Translations under genes and position numbers: made by a program
Shown: positions 10,958 to 22,396 of the stretch, piece by piece
Numbering within the stretch: position 1 is the stretch's first letter
Layout: each line of letters begins with the position of its first letter
Notes under the pieces: generated by a model
Databases searched by the model: none
What the model was told of the DNA's origin: nothing
The model's input: the letters and a program-made list of their open reading frames with translations, nothing else
Origin: Zeugodacus cucurbitae
Lineage: Eukaryota > Arthropoda > Insecta > Diptera > Tephritidae
NCBI RefSeq assembly: GCF_028554725.1
Contig: NC_071668.1
Coordinates: forward strand, 73,463,719 to 73,527,718
Length of the DNA stretch: 64,000 nt
Direction: 5' to 3'

Positions 10958-12671
10958 CTGGAAGAGATGAACATTTTGAATACAAAGTGAATGTCAAATA
11001 TGAGGAAGAAAAAAAGAAATTAAGAAAAAAATTTTGGAAAATACGCTTAGAGAGAGAGTTGTAGATTTTGATAATATTCATATGCTGGCAATTGTACACT
11101 GAGAGAAATTTAGCGATATTTAGTTTAATATACTTATTTTATATATTATTGTATGATATTTGCGCCATTGGTAGCGTCATCAGGGGCGCGACAATTCTAG
11201 TTTCTCTGCAATTCTTCCAGATTTTTGTAAGAATTGAAGGTCTGCTCTGTTCCTCTTTATATATTTCTCATCTTTCAACGGAAATACCAATGAAACCTGC
11301 TCATAATTTCTCTGAGTGACTTGGTTTTAGCATCCTCGGTGAAATTGTGTGCATTTATGCCACATCCTGCCTAAACGTAGCAGCAAAACTCAGTTGAAAG
11401 GACACTCAAGAACCACACGCACGCAAAAAGGGAGTGAGTCAACATGCACTGCATGTAAGAGCAAATAACTTCCGACAAAAGTGAAATCTAATAAAGTACG
11501 AGTTTTTTTTTTATCAAGCGCACACATTTTTTTTCCATAATTTGCTACTTTGAAGGGCGGCGAGTGCACACATGCGAGTATTGCATATGCAACGCTGCCA
11601 CCAAGCGAGCACATGTGAACAGGTAGTAAATATGTGCTGAAGCAAAAAGGCAAAGAGCAAAGATGTTCGAAAATTTGTGGCTGCCGTGAATTGCTGGTAA
11701 GTGCATTAGAATGAAAAATTGCACTTTCTCAACTGTGTAACGGGGAACTGCTGTCGACACCGCCATCAGCAGGCTCACCTTTATCAGTGCATTGCCATCA
11801 TCAGCTTCATCATGAACAACCATCATTATTATCTTGGTTGGTCTGCGTGTGTTGGTTCTTTGCTTTTTAGATGAGCTGCCACTTTCGTTATTTATATGAT
11901 TTGTTGCTGCTTTTTTGTGCTTTTTACTATTCTATTCTATGCTTCCGGTACTTTCTGTTCACTTTCTGTTTGGTTTGTTGAGAAATGTTCAAGCAGTGGT
12001 TGTGTGCCACAAGTGTGGTTGCAGTTAAAAAATGTGGCAGTGGTTGCTTTGGCCGGATTGCACCTGAAGAAATGTGCGGCTTTTGCAGTGAAAATTTTGT
12101 GGTGTGAAATGTGGAATATTGTTGCTGTAGCGAGCAAGCACAATCGTTTATCTTCAGTTGGCAAACCTTTTTTATGAAAATGTGTGCTTGTGTGTGTGGG
12201 AACTAACAAACATACATATATTTAGTTTATAATGCTTCTTGTATGATTTAGAAAAAAAACCTTAAAGTTTAGTGACGATATTGATTGTATTTTGTTTTAC
12301 GAGGGTTCGTATTAACCTTTCTGGGCTAATGACATAAATTAGATATTAGGTCTTAATACTTTTTTTTAACATTTATTCAATATAAATAGAAGAGGATTCA
12401 GAAGAACGGTTTTTTTTAAGTATAGAAGATTTTCAAGAACAGTCTTTTGGCAAGGTAGCTCGTATTGAATATAAATTGCGAATACTTCTATTATAATGAC
12501 AGCTGGTTTGACAGCTTCATCCAAGTAATTGTAAATTGTATTTCGAAGACCTGTCTAAAATTTCATCAAGAACGGTTAAGACAGTTTAATGTTTTTAGTG
12601 ACAACGAATCTACCATAGGGGTTTTTTTTTATATAGCGAAGGAAAAGCTAAAGCTCTTTAAATAATTACTC
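10958..12671. other. Intron sequence, nothing recognised
   Basis: First 1.7 kb of a 4.0 kb intron. Several open frames on both strands (11390-12209) have no family motif. A good-looking donor at about 11780 on the minus strand has no place in the exon chain, which already joins in phase without it. Confidence 0.5.
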
Positions 12672-12685
12672 AGATCGACTACACA
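12672..12685. repeat. Target-site duplication, left copy
   Basis: AGATCGACTACACA, repeated exactly at 13919-13932 on the other side of the jockey-like LINE. Confidence 0.92.
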
Positions 12686-13918
12686 GCTCTATCGAAAGTA
12701 TTCGAGAATGTTCTCATAAAGAGGCTCACATCAATGACAGATCGAACACCTTATACCAGTACAACAGTTCGGCTTTCGTGATCATCATTCAACCATTGAC
12801 CAGCCGAACACCGTATCGTTAATTACGTTGAAAATGCTATGGATAAAGAGAACGTTTTTTCGGCGGCCTTCTTAGACTTGCCTCAGGCTTATGATAGAGT
12901 TTGGCATTCGGGTCTATTGCTGAAATTAAAATGCATGTTACCCAAACAATATTGCGAAATAATTGCTTCCTACCTAAAAGATAGATACTTTCGCATAAAA
13001 CAAGAGGATGAATATTCAAACATGCAACCGATAGAAACGGGGGCTCCCCAGGGAAGCGTGTTGGTGCCAATGCTTTACTTGCTTTTTACAAGTGATATCC
13101 CCACTGACTCAAGTTATGTGACAGCGACATTTGCAGATGACACAGCCCTGTTAGCAGCAGGAGAGTCAACCTCAATATCTACCCTTCGAGTGCAAACAGC
13201 AGTCAATGCAATTACTAAATGGGCTTCCAAGTGGCGCATTAAATTAAACGATTCCAAATCAATGCACGAAGACTTTACTTAAAAAAAACCATCATACCAT
13301 CCCATTTATATAAATGGTACTTGTATACCACATCACAATAATGCTAAGTACCTAGGAATCACACTAGATGCTAAGCTTCGCTGGAAAGAGCATGTTAAGA
13401 AAAAAAAGGTGTGAGCTTGATTTAAAATTTGCTAAGTTTTACCATCTGGTCGGTAGGAGATCCACGCTTTCAATCGAAAACAAGCTGTTTATATATATAT
13501 AATCAAATACTAAAGCCAAGTTGGACCTATGGAGCTCAACTATGGGGTTGCTCAAGGTACTAAGGTACTAAGAAGTATAGTTAATGCTCCTTGGCATGTT
13601 AGATCTGCTGACCTTGATCAGCACCGTGATCTTGGTGTGAATTCAGTAGTAAACGAAATAACCAAACTTGCACGGACTCACGAAATGGGGCCCATACAGC
13701 ATGCAAATGAAGAGCCATCCAGACTCCATCCAGACTCAACTTCATAATGCTGAACGAGAAAATCTACTGAAACGTAAGAGGCCTTCAGACTTAGCAAGGC
13801 AACTGTAGCAGCAAATGAATTTCTCGAACATTTAGCTTTTAATTATTATTTTTAACTTATTAGAATTGAATTGTTGTTAGTATTATCATTGTATACAAGG
13901 TACAATTGTAATAAAAAA
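12686..13918 (+). mobile_element. 5'-truncated jockey-like non-LTR retrotransposon
   Basis: Insertion flanked by the 14-bp duplication AGATCGACTACACA and ending in a short A-rich tail (AATAAAAAAA, 13910-13919). It starts mid-reverse transcriptase at ALSKVFENVLIKRLTSM, continues with HRIVNYVENAMDKENVFSAA, and carries the fingers/palm motifs AFLDLPQAYDRVWH, GAPQGSVLVPMLYLLF and FADDTALL, then the thumb-region KYLGITLDAKLRWKEH (13340-13400). FADD in place of YADD is usual in the Jockey clade. Stops and frameshifts (for example near 12780 and 13282) inactivate it. No RNase H domain follows, unlike the 8.3 and 56 kb LINEs, which agrees with Jockey. Confidence 0.93.
12839..13282 (+). pseudogene. 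Jockey-type reverse transcriptase fragment
   Basis: Longest open stretch of the element, 147 codons, covering the palm. AFLDLPQAYD holds motif A, GAPQGSVL motif B, TFADDTALLAA motif C with the two catalytic Asp residues intact, and WRIKLNDSKS motif D. The frame is interrupted upstream (12780) and shifts at about 13262, where KTLLK-like sequence would be expected. Confidence 0.9.
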
Positions 13919-13932
13919 AGATCGACTACACA
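13919..13932. repeat. Target-site duplication, right copy
   Basis: AGATCGACTACACA directly after the A-rich tail, identical to 12672-12685. Confidence 0.92.
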
Positions 13933-14955
13933 TATTCAAGAGATGTTATAGTAGTATTAAAAAATAAATTTTAATTCAATTCTTAGACTATTTAAAAAAT
14001 CTCCCATCGTCCAAATTCCAGTTTTAGTCTTAACTAAAGACTCATATTATATTTCCCTTTAGGTAATCCTGTTAGAAGTTCTGCTGACAACATGGACACA
14101 GTTATTTTATTTAGATTATTTCTAGACAATACAAAGCTTGAATAAAATTTTAATTTTTTTTTATAAAAAAAAAATATGAAAATAAGCAGTTTTTTACGGA
14201 AATGTAACCCCTTAATTACTTCTAAAAATCACCTATATTCATATTTGTTATCACGAAAAGGACAAAGGTCACCCACGTATATTTGATATGCTTAAAAATC
14301 TACCAAATCCCAATAGCCATGAAATCATGCTCGTCTTCGATTTGGGCTGGCTGAGCTGGTTTGCGACAACAGCACATTTTGACCAAAGAAAATCCGACTT
14401 TATCCGCTTTGAGTGCAATTTTGAAAAATGAGCACGAACTGACACTTGTGACAAATGATATTAGACAAATAATAAATAAAACATAAACATGAAGAAAGCT
14501 AAATAAAGTAAGCAAGTAACAAATTCCCAAGAATTTTCAAAATTCGAAAATTTATTTTCTGTGGCAATATTAATAAATATTTGTATACAATATTTTCATA
14601 AATAAATAAGCATCACCACTGCAAGGCTACTATAGTTGAAGGCCTTTAAAAAAGCGCTTTGCTCGCAAGTCATATGCGGCGCACGCTTTATCTCGGCCAG
14701 CGCACAAAGCTATGTGCTTTTATGGTGTTTACGTGACAGTTTTTATATACGGGGAGTGCAATTTTAAAATGCACGTAAACATTTGCCAAACAATACCGTT
14801 GTGTGCTTGACACACATTAAATAAATACATATATATATGAAAAGCGATTGCTTTTACTACACACAACATTTTGCAGCACACGCTTTTACGGAGATTTCAG
14901 GTCACATTAAAACAAAAACAACAATAAAAATGCAACTCAACCTCTTGGTACTCAC
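13933..14955. other. Intron sequence, nothing recognised
   Basis: AT-rich sequence up to the donor of the HRM exon. No feature supported. Confidence 0.5.
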
Positions 14956-15381
14956 CTCATGTAGCATATCGATGAGAAAACCCGCCTCGCCGGGCAGAAA
15001 ACGCTTATGTCGCTTCGCGGTGTATTCAAAGCATGCCTTTAGTATGGCCGACGAGTTGGTTTGCTGGTAGCCAGCGCTTAGTGCACGAAACTTATTGTAA
15101 AGCGCCAAAAGTTGATCGTGTACGCAGAGCGAAAAATCGGGTAACAACCATGTTGAATTGCCTGTATCGCGGCTTTCACAAATGCGCCGCGAGTGGCCCT
15201 CAAAACCGCGCGGACAGTCGGCAACAATGGCGGCGCCTGGTGCACTTGTCGGCCAACGGACACCGTACAGCGTGTCGCTGTGGCACACACGTACCGCATT
15301 GTGGTCGATAACGGTAATGTAGACACTCTTCGATACCGGACGCACTGTGTTCGAGACAATGCATGTGTACTCGGCGGATTT
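14956..15381 (-). CDS. Adhesion-GPCR-like receptor, exon with end of Ig 2, HRM domain and start of GAIN
   Basis: A 426-bp exon (142 codons, phase 0 at both ends), acceptor GTGCACACAG, donor GAG/GTGAGTAC. It starts KSAEYTCIVSN, the F/G strands of the second Ig domain, then YITVID. Residues about 32-93 of the exon form a hormone-receptor (HRM) domain: VCHSDTLYGVRWP, ADCPRGFEGHSRR, ICES, W, PDFSLC, with the usual Cys spacing, the YG.xWP core and the CP.G..G...R.C motif. The remaining helical stretch (LLALYNKFRAL, ILKACFEYTAKRHKRFLPGEAGFLIDMLHE) fits the start of a GAIN domain. Ig followed by HRM followed by GAIN is the ADGRA layout of adhesion GPCRs, implicated in planar polarity and Wnt co-reception in vertebrates; the Drosophila relative is, from memory, CG15744. 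Confidence 0.9.
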
Positions 15382-15503
15382 CTGTGTGCACAAAAGAGGC
15401 GGAAGAGTATAATAAATGTGATTTATATTAAAGGTACAAAAAAAAAAAAGCTTAGAGCTACTATAAAAGCAGTTTCGCGTGCTTCAAGCACACGCTCTCT
15501 CAC

Positions 15504-15776
15504 CTGTATATTGTTTATTTTCAGTATGCTTCCATCGGGATACAGATCTTCCCACATCACTGTGGCGGGATTCGATTGAAAGAGTACACCGTTACGTGTC
15601 CAACTGTAGCCGAGCTGTGCGTAGCGTTTAATGTCATCGTTGCCGGGTGAGAGACAGCGCACACGCAGCGAATCACCGCGTTGCAGCGTCACACTGGCGG
15701 GATCGACGCGTAGGCGTGGCGGTGTTTTGATATGCACATGCAGTGAGCGACACTGTTCGATGCCCCAATCGGTGAC
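15504..15776 (-). CDS. Adhesion-GPCR-like receptor, exon with Ig domain 2
   Basis: A 273-bp exon (91 codons, phase 0 at both ends) bounded by acceptor TCTTCAACAG and donor CAG/GTGAGAG. It encodes VTDWGIEQCRSLHVHI, which closes the first Ig domain, then a linker KTPPRLRVDPASVTLQRGD, then the B-strand SLRVRCLSPG, the core Trp in YSWTRNG and the E-strand GSILKINNIQ of a second Ig domain. The partner Cys and F-strand (SAEYTCIV) are at the start of the next exon, across a 122-bp intron. Extracellular, probably part of the ligand- or partner-binding ectodomain. ADGRA receptors of vertebrates have one Ig domain before the HRM domain, so the apparent second Ig here is either an insect arrangement or a sign that another Ig-HRM receptor is involved. 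Confidence 0.88.
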
Positions 15777-17765
15777 CTGTTGAAGAGAAGTAGAAATATT
15801 AGGGGGAATTAGAAAGATTGAAGACACTTGTTTTCAAAAATGTGTTAAAAGTTTTCTCAGTTGCCATTTGATATCTGACATTTGTTGTCATTTCTGATCT
15901 AATATTCATTTGACAGCTGTCATCTGACATCCGTTTTATAGCTTGTATCTGAGATCTGTTTGACATAGAAGAACTTATTGGAGCTTTCAAAGCTTTAGAG
16001 CTGTTTTATTGACTCTCATCATAGATATCGATGATATTTGATAACTTTAATCAGTAAATGTTGTTACTGTTAGACTCGCAATAAATCATGCCCTCTATAT
16101 TATTAATATAGAAGAGATAAATAGACTTTAAATTATTCTACCGCGCTAAGAAAATTGTAAAAAGCTCTCAGGAGATCGTATTTGTGCTTTTAATATTTCC
16201 AAGACCCTCTAGCATATCACACTCTCTCTCTCTCTCCACTTTTTTCAGCTATAAACTATCTACATAAAGAAATGTCTGCGTTCCAATAAAGGGAAGAAGG
16301 ATCCCTACGAAATTTTTATGTCGTCTACAAAACTCTCAATTGCCTCATTAAAACATGCAAGTGAACAAAATTTCATATACTCCCTTTAAAGCTAATTATC
16401 AAGTTAAGAGCCAAATAAATTAAGTGTCACCATAAAGAGAAAGAAATCAAAAATGAACTTTCGCCACCGAACTCTCATAAAGATTTAATGTACCTCACTA
16501 AGCGGTCATGTATGTTTATGTGTATGAGTTCATATGTGTACTACGAGTACATATGGGTATATGCCCATTTTAGGGTTAATTCATGGTGAAGAAAAGTTAA
16601 AAATTGTGCTGAAGGCTAACCAAGATGGAAAGGCAAGGCCCAGAGTTTTTTAGTAGACATTAGTAGCTGTTATCAGCTAATATGTGAGAGTGTACTTAAT
16701 TTCTTTATCATCATTTTTCGCTACACTATGTGCTTAGCCTTACTAGGAATGTGCATGACTGTCGTTGCCATATCAAAGAAATTAATACGCTGTAAAATAT
16801 GTGTGGCAGTAAAGTGCCAAGTGTGTAAACTACACAAACAAGTTAAAGTGAATTCAGTGAAAACTAGCGGAAAAATAACTCGAGGCATTAAATGCGCATT
16901 TAACTTGTGATCGCTCAAATTAAAAGAACTCTCGTACCAAAAATGTAGAGTTCATAAAAGTCATACATAAATTTATAACTGTGAGTATGAGTGTGGGGAT
17001 ATCCAACACCATATTTGAAGCTAATACCCACACTTTAATGTGTTGTAAAGTTTTTCGGGAGAGAACAAAATATTGGTCAGAAAATTTTACCAATCGAGAA
17101 AGAAAACAAGAAACTATTTAATGAAAATTCAGCAATTTTACAGTACGTAATTACAGCTTGCTCTTGTGCTCTCAGAAGAAATTAAAGTGTTAATATCTTT
17201 TAAGCATGTACTTAGTAAAATTACTCGCACTAACTACTACTGTGGTAAATGAGTACTCCCTAATGTGTGCATTGTGTAATGAGATACAATTTTGATCCTA
17301 TGCGTTCGAGGGTGTGGTATGCACTTTTATTGGTCAGTGCACAAGCTGTGTAGGTTATGGTATTTTTATTGTTGAGCTTGGCTATTAACTTGTAATTTTA
17401 CAAAAACCAATTTATGATATTTTTAGTGCACTTAAATTTAATATCGCAGCTGTAGCTACACTCAATATGATCAATTAATAGATGCATAAGGATGCGTATT
17501 GCTACCGTTTAAATTTTATGCACACACTATATACGCAAAGTTTATTATGACTACATAACCGATTATTGGTTTGTGTAACAGCTGGCAAACAGTTAAATAT
17601 TGATTTGATTGGCTAGATGTTACAACTGGTGCAGAAATTACGAACATATTTTAGATATTGTGTTTTGTCTAAAAATATTTACAAACATTTTTTTTTTTAT
17701 GAAAAGGTTTTAGAGTGATATATACATAGATCTAGACTGTATAGATCGATTATTTTTCCACAAAA
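15777..17765. other. Start of a 26.4 kb intron, nothing recognised
   Basis: Intron splitting Ig domain 1. Includes a CT run at 16208-16231. No element identified in this first 2 kb. Confidence 0.5.
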
Positions 17766-17789
17766 ATTCCTATTTTTGGGCAAATTTAA

Positions 17790-17832
17790 ATTTTCTTTCT
17801 CTTTCTCTCTCACTCTCACACGATCTTTCTAA

Positions 17833-17869
<37 letters not shown>

Positions 17870-17965
17870 CTCTTTGTTGCTCTCTCTCTTACTTCGTTGC
17901 CCTTTATTTTTATCTCTTACACCTTAAATATATATTTTTCTCTGTCTCTGTCTTTATATCTTTCA
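17790..17965. repeat. Pyrimidine-rich CT microsatellite tract
   Basis: TTTCTCTCTCT-type sequence with a pure (CT) core at about 17836-17865 and imperfect CTCTTT flanks. Simple repeat. Confidence 0.9.
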
Positions 17966-18766
17966 TTTTCTCTAGTTTTGTTTCACATCGTTCTCTTCCT
18001 TATATTATGTAACCGGCATCATGAATTTCGCAAAAGTTTACTGTTTTCTAGATTTTTTATTTCATTCTTAATATAATGAAACTATAAAACTTTTAAAATA
18101 AATTGAAAGTTATAACATACTAGAATAGAATGTGAAACATTTCTCAAAAAGAAAAAAAAAATACTGCACTTTGTAAGTGTTAAATATATACATTTCCACA
18201 CATGTGCTCAACAAATAATTCTATAAATGAATTTATATATTGTGTATATAAAACTTACTAATGTTGCATGTGTATCAAAACAGCTACATACATATTTTAT
18301 AAATATCCACATTTTACCACTTTTCCAAACACTTCACCGTATGAAATTCCCAGAAAATTGCTCCAAATAACAGAGAAACAACAGCAGCACTTAATTGACC
18401 ATTAGCAAGTGGCTAACAAAAAAGCAGAAACTGCTGCACAAGGAAAAAATTGGAAAATTGTGCAAAGTAGCGGTAAATAGTAGATTTACTACTGGCAGCA
18501 ACAACAACCACAACATATTGACCATTTATGCGAGCGATGAAATTTCTAAAAATACTGTGAAGTTGCTGAGAAATTTCCAGGAATTTTCTGAAGTTGCTGA
18601 GACTGTTGACAACAGGGTGTTTCAAAACTTTTAAAGGAATAAATTTGTGTATAATTTAAAAAAAATTACTAAATTGAAAAATTTAGAGATTCAATTAGTG
18701 AGTGATGGAATTTGCGGTGTGAGGTTATGACTACTTGCATAAATCAATATCAAAAATATTATATAA
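17966..18766. other. Intron sequence, nothing recognised
   Basis: AT-rich sequence up to the Helitron at 18767. The 79-codon open frame at 18395 has no motif. Confidence 0.5.
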
Positions 18767-20196
18767 CTAGCCGACCGCTCCGGCTCGCACGGCTTTAAAC
18801 AAACATTTCAAAAATTATAAGTTTTTACACACGCTCCCATACATATGTATGTATGTACTTCCCGTTTCTCATGTGGGTTCATTTAAAAAAGTAAGATGAA
18901 GAAAATTCGAGCATGAAATTATATTTTATTTGTAATGAGCTAAATCTTGATTACGTCCTCTAGTCTTAGGTGTCCGATGGAGATAGCGGAATAAAACTTT
19001 ACACCAATATCGATAACGATTATCGGAAACGGAAGTCTCATAACGGAAGCGGATATGTTACACACCTTAATCTTCTATGAACAGAAAACATTTATGCTCA
19101 AGGCGACGCTGCTTCCGTCACTAATCAGTTTCTGGAGAAGGGACGTTTCCTGTCCAATTTCCACTTCCGTCATTTTGACGTCCGCTCTATATCGAACATC
19201 CGTTTCCGCTAAAATATTTCCGGTTGCTTCATTTCCGGTTCGGCACATCATTCCCATATCTGGTTCCATTGGTTATCCCATATCTCGTTTCAGTTGTGGC
19301 TCGTTCCGTTTCCGGATGCCCCACATCCAGATGCAGTAACCAATATTCAGCCCCCCCCCCATTTCCGGTTCCGGCAATATCGTTATCCATACCCCTATGC
19401 CCTTTTTCCGGTTCCGGTAATATTATATCCGGTTTCCCCCCCTGATCACGTGATGTTTTCCTTTACAGGTCAATGACCCCGTCCATATCACATCCAGGTC
19501 ACGTGATATTTATGTTTACATTTTTGAGTGAGGTCAATGACCTCTTCCTGATCACGTGAGGTCATTTCAAGGTCACGTGATATTTTTGTTTACAGGTCAT
19601 TCATCCCATCCTAATCACGTCATGTCACATCAAGGACACATGATGTTTTTGTTTACATTTTTGAGTGTGGTCAATGACCACATCCTAATTACGTGATGTC
19701 AGATCAAGGTTACGTAATATTTTTGTTTACAGGTCAATGACCCCACCCTGATCACGTGATATCATATCAAGATCACGTGATATTTTTGTTTACATTTTTG
19801 AGTGAGGTCAATGACCCCACCCTGATCACGTGATATCATATCAAGATCACGTGATATTTTTGTTTACATTTTTGAGTGAGGTCAATGACCCCACCCTTAA
19901 CACGTGATGTCATTACAAGATCACGTGATAGTTTTGTTAACGTTTTTGAGTATGGTCTTTGGTGTCCGATGTCTTTCTCTCGGATTGTGAAGTGAGCTTG
20001 TATATGTCTAATATTTTGACGATTTTCAGTTTCCGATTAATATTCTCCATCACGGAGTCTTTTTGTTAAATATAGCCTATGTTACTCGAGGTAGCTTTCG
20101 AATGGAAAAGAATTTTTGAAATCGGCACAGTAGTTTTGGAGCTTATTCATTACAAACATACATACAAATCTTTCCTCCTTATAATAGTAGTGTAGA
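18767..20196 (-). mobile_element. Non-autonomous Helitron carrying a satellite array
   Basis: On the minus strand it starts TCTACACTACTATTATAAGG at 20196 and ends GGTCGGCTAG at 18767, with a GC-rich stem-loop (GCCGTGCGAGCCGGAGCGG) just before the CTAG. The bases outside are A on the 5' side and T on the 3' side, the A/T target expected of Helitrons. The 5' interior (GCTCCAAAACTACTGTGCCGAT, CATTCGAAAGCTA) is typical leader text of insect Helitrons. No Rep or helicase coding is left. The interior holds CCGTTTCCG-rich sequence (19020-19440) and a tandem array with CACGTG (19440-19960). Confidence 0.85.
19440..19960. repeat. Tandem satellite, 74-bp unit, with paired CACGTG sites
   Basis: The clearest units begin at 19750, 19824 and 19898 (period exactly 74): GATCACGTGATATCATATCA, AGATCACGTGATATTTTTG, TTTACATTTTTGAGTGAGG, TCAATGACCCCACCCT. 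Shorter, older units of about 60-64 bp that lack the TTTTTGAGTGA segment extend left to 19440. Each unit has two CACGTG (or decayed) palindromes about 30 bp apart and a GGTCAATGACC palindrome. It lies wholly inside the Helitron. Confidence 0.9.
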
Positions 20197-21858
20197 TAAT
20201 TCAAATGGTAAAGAAATATAAACCCAAAATGGTAATAAACAAATCAAAAAATTATAAAAATTAAAAATTTAATAATGATTTGAAAAAATAATAATAATTT
20301 AATTTAAAATATATTGTATATTAATTATAATTTCTATAAGCATTTTTAATGCAGTAATACGAAGGAAGCTCTTCTTAATATTTCAAATTTATAATAACAT
20401 TTCTCTTTTAAATTCCTCGCTTTGGGAAACACTGACTTGGAGTCACCCATCTCTGCTTTTATTTCTAATAAAATCCATATTTTTCCCATATTTCCTTCAG
20501 CATTTAACTACCTTTTGTTGTTGTTGGGTTTTTTTTTACAATTACTCTGATTGTTCACATTGTTTTTGTTTTTGTTTTTATGGCTTTTTGCTGTCAATGT
20601 TTTGCAAAATTCCATAATTTATGAAGCAACTAATGCACTGCATAGTCTACGCTTTGCACAACAGCTTTTACAAGCTGCCAACATAGCGTTGGTAGCGGCA
20701 TGGCACGGAGCTACGGAGCGAGTGGCAGAAACATAAAGTGAAAGCAGAGCACAGCATAGCAGTGACTTATTGTGCTTTGCACTTTGATATATACTAAGGT
20801 ATACACATACATATACACGAGTCAATATTTATATATGTCAGTGAGGCATCTATACTTTATTTGTCTATGTATAAATGGTATATATGTATGTACCTTTCAG
20901 TTTGTAGGGCAATTCTATACTATTTTAGCATACCACAGCATCCGACAATACATTTTGAACTTTTGTATTTTGTTGTATTCTGCATTGTTGCACAGCAAAC
21001 TGTTTTCCCATTTTAACCTCTTGCAAACTTGCGCAAGCCAGAAGCGCTGGTAAATGGTCAGTAACATTTCGCAAGCTTGACTTGCTTCAAGTCTTGCTGT
21101 TGGCTTGCACTACATAGCTTGCTTGTTTTTATTTTGTTTAATTAATTTACGAATAGTAGAGTGCATGCGTAGTTGCTACAGTAGAACATATCATACTTAT
21201 ATGTATGTATGTATGTATGTATATTAATAATATCAGAGGAGTATATGTGAGTAGTAAAGAATAAATCTACAAATGTAGTTTGACCATACGCAGTGGTAAA
21301 CAGAAAGAAATGCATTTTTGACCCAATATTACTTATGCAAACATATTATGTGGTCTGTCGAGCATGGCGTATGAGTAACTTTTGCTGTCCAACTCTCAAA
21401 TTGAAAATTATTTATTTTGACTAATTTGTATAAGGCACTTAAGAGAGATTTGTGTTAAAAAGGAATGTAGTTAGTATTATAGTTAGGAGTTTTTTTTTTA
21501 AAGAAATGAGGAACTTTAAAGAGTTGAATCGAAAGATACAAGCTGAATGTTATCAATGGCCTATAGAGTACAAAGACCTTTGTAAATATATGCCGTGAAA
21601 AATAAGCTGATAAATAGAATGAACTATGAATCTCACATTTGCTTTTTAATTAGATTGCATCAAAGTAAGGCTATTAATATGTTGTACTTCTTTATTTCGA
21701 GAAGTTTACATTTGACGGTTATTATCCAGGAACTCTCTTGGCGAGAATATCTAAAATCGAATACAAGTCACTGAAAAGTGATTTCAAAAGTGGAATATGA
21801 GCGTGTCATGAAACAATTTATCAAATTTTCTGAAAAAATAATATAATATTCCGACCCT
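20197..21858. other. Intron sequence with one dispersed motif copy
   Basis: AT-rich. Contains a TATG microsatellite (21200-21223) and an exact GGCGTATGAGTAAC copy at 21366-21379. No gene seen. Confidence 0.5.
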
Positions 21859-21920
21859 CCATGGCGTATGAGTAACTTCTTATGATCAATTGGTGCTCAA
21901 ATGTTACTCATACGTCATGG
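21859..21920. repeat. 62-bp hairpin bounded by CCATGRCGTATGAGTAAC
   Basis: Left arm CCATGGCGTATGAGTAAC (21859-21876) and right arm GTTACTCATACGTCATGG (21903-21920) are inverted repeats of 18 bp with one mismatch, around a 26-base loop. The arm is the motif found singly at 21366, 33960, 41059 and elsewhere. It could be a very small foldback element or a hairpin RNA. Confidence 0.75.
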
Positions 21921-22396
21921 TGAATTATTTTCAGATAATCTAGCGTTATTAAAGACTGTTTATTAAATTTAAATTAATATTTCCAAATCTTTGAAAGCAG
22001 ATAAATACATAAATATGCTTTCACAATAATTTCTTTTAACCTTGGCTGAAAAATAAAGAGAAATACCAATCGGACGGATGAAATTTCAGTATTTTGCTTA
22101 TCTTCTCTTACTTGTTAAAAAAATCTAGACCTATTTTTTCCAAAAAAAATATGTGCTTATAAATTCGTATTCTATTAAAAGCGATTGCATGTTTTAGCTT
22201 GTAATTTGATGCGATTTTCCACTTAAATAGCTACATTTACATTTGACATTCAAATCAGACAAAGACAATTATTTCTATTTGACTTCGTTTTGTAGTGGAA
22301 ATGCATAAATTTTAAAAAGCACCGTGAATAACACTTATTGGAGATAAAAAGCAAAAAAAGAAACTAAAAATGATTAAATAAATAAAAAATAAAATA
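21921..22396. other. Intron sequence, nothing recognised
   Basis: AT-rich sequence up to repeat family A copy 2. Confidence 0.5.

Noticed and set aside
11545..11826. Possible extra receptor exon (minus strand, donor-like GTGAGC)
   Set aside because: The neighbouring exons already join in phase 0 with continuous helical sequence, and this piece has no conserved content.
15193..15579. 128-codon plus-strand frame
   Set aside because: Antisense to the HRM and Ig exons and crosses their intron.
19440..19960. CRISPR-like array
   Set aside because: Units are contiguous with no unique spacers, the genome is eukaryotic, and the array is inside a Helitron.
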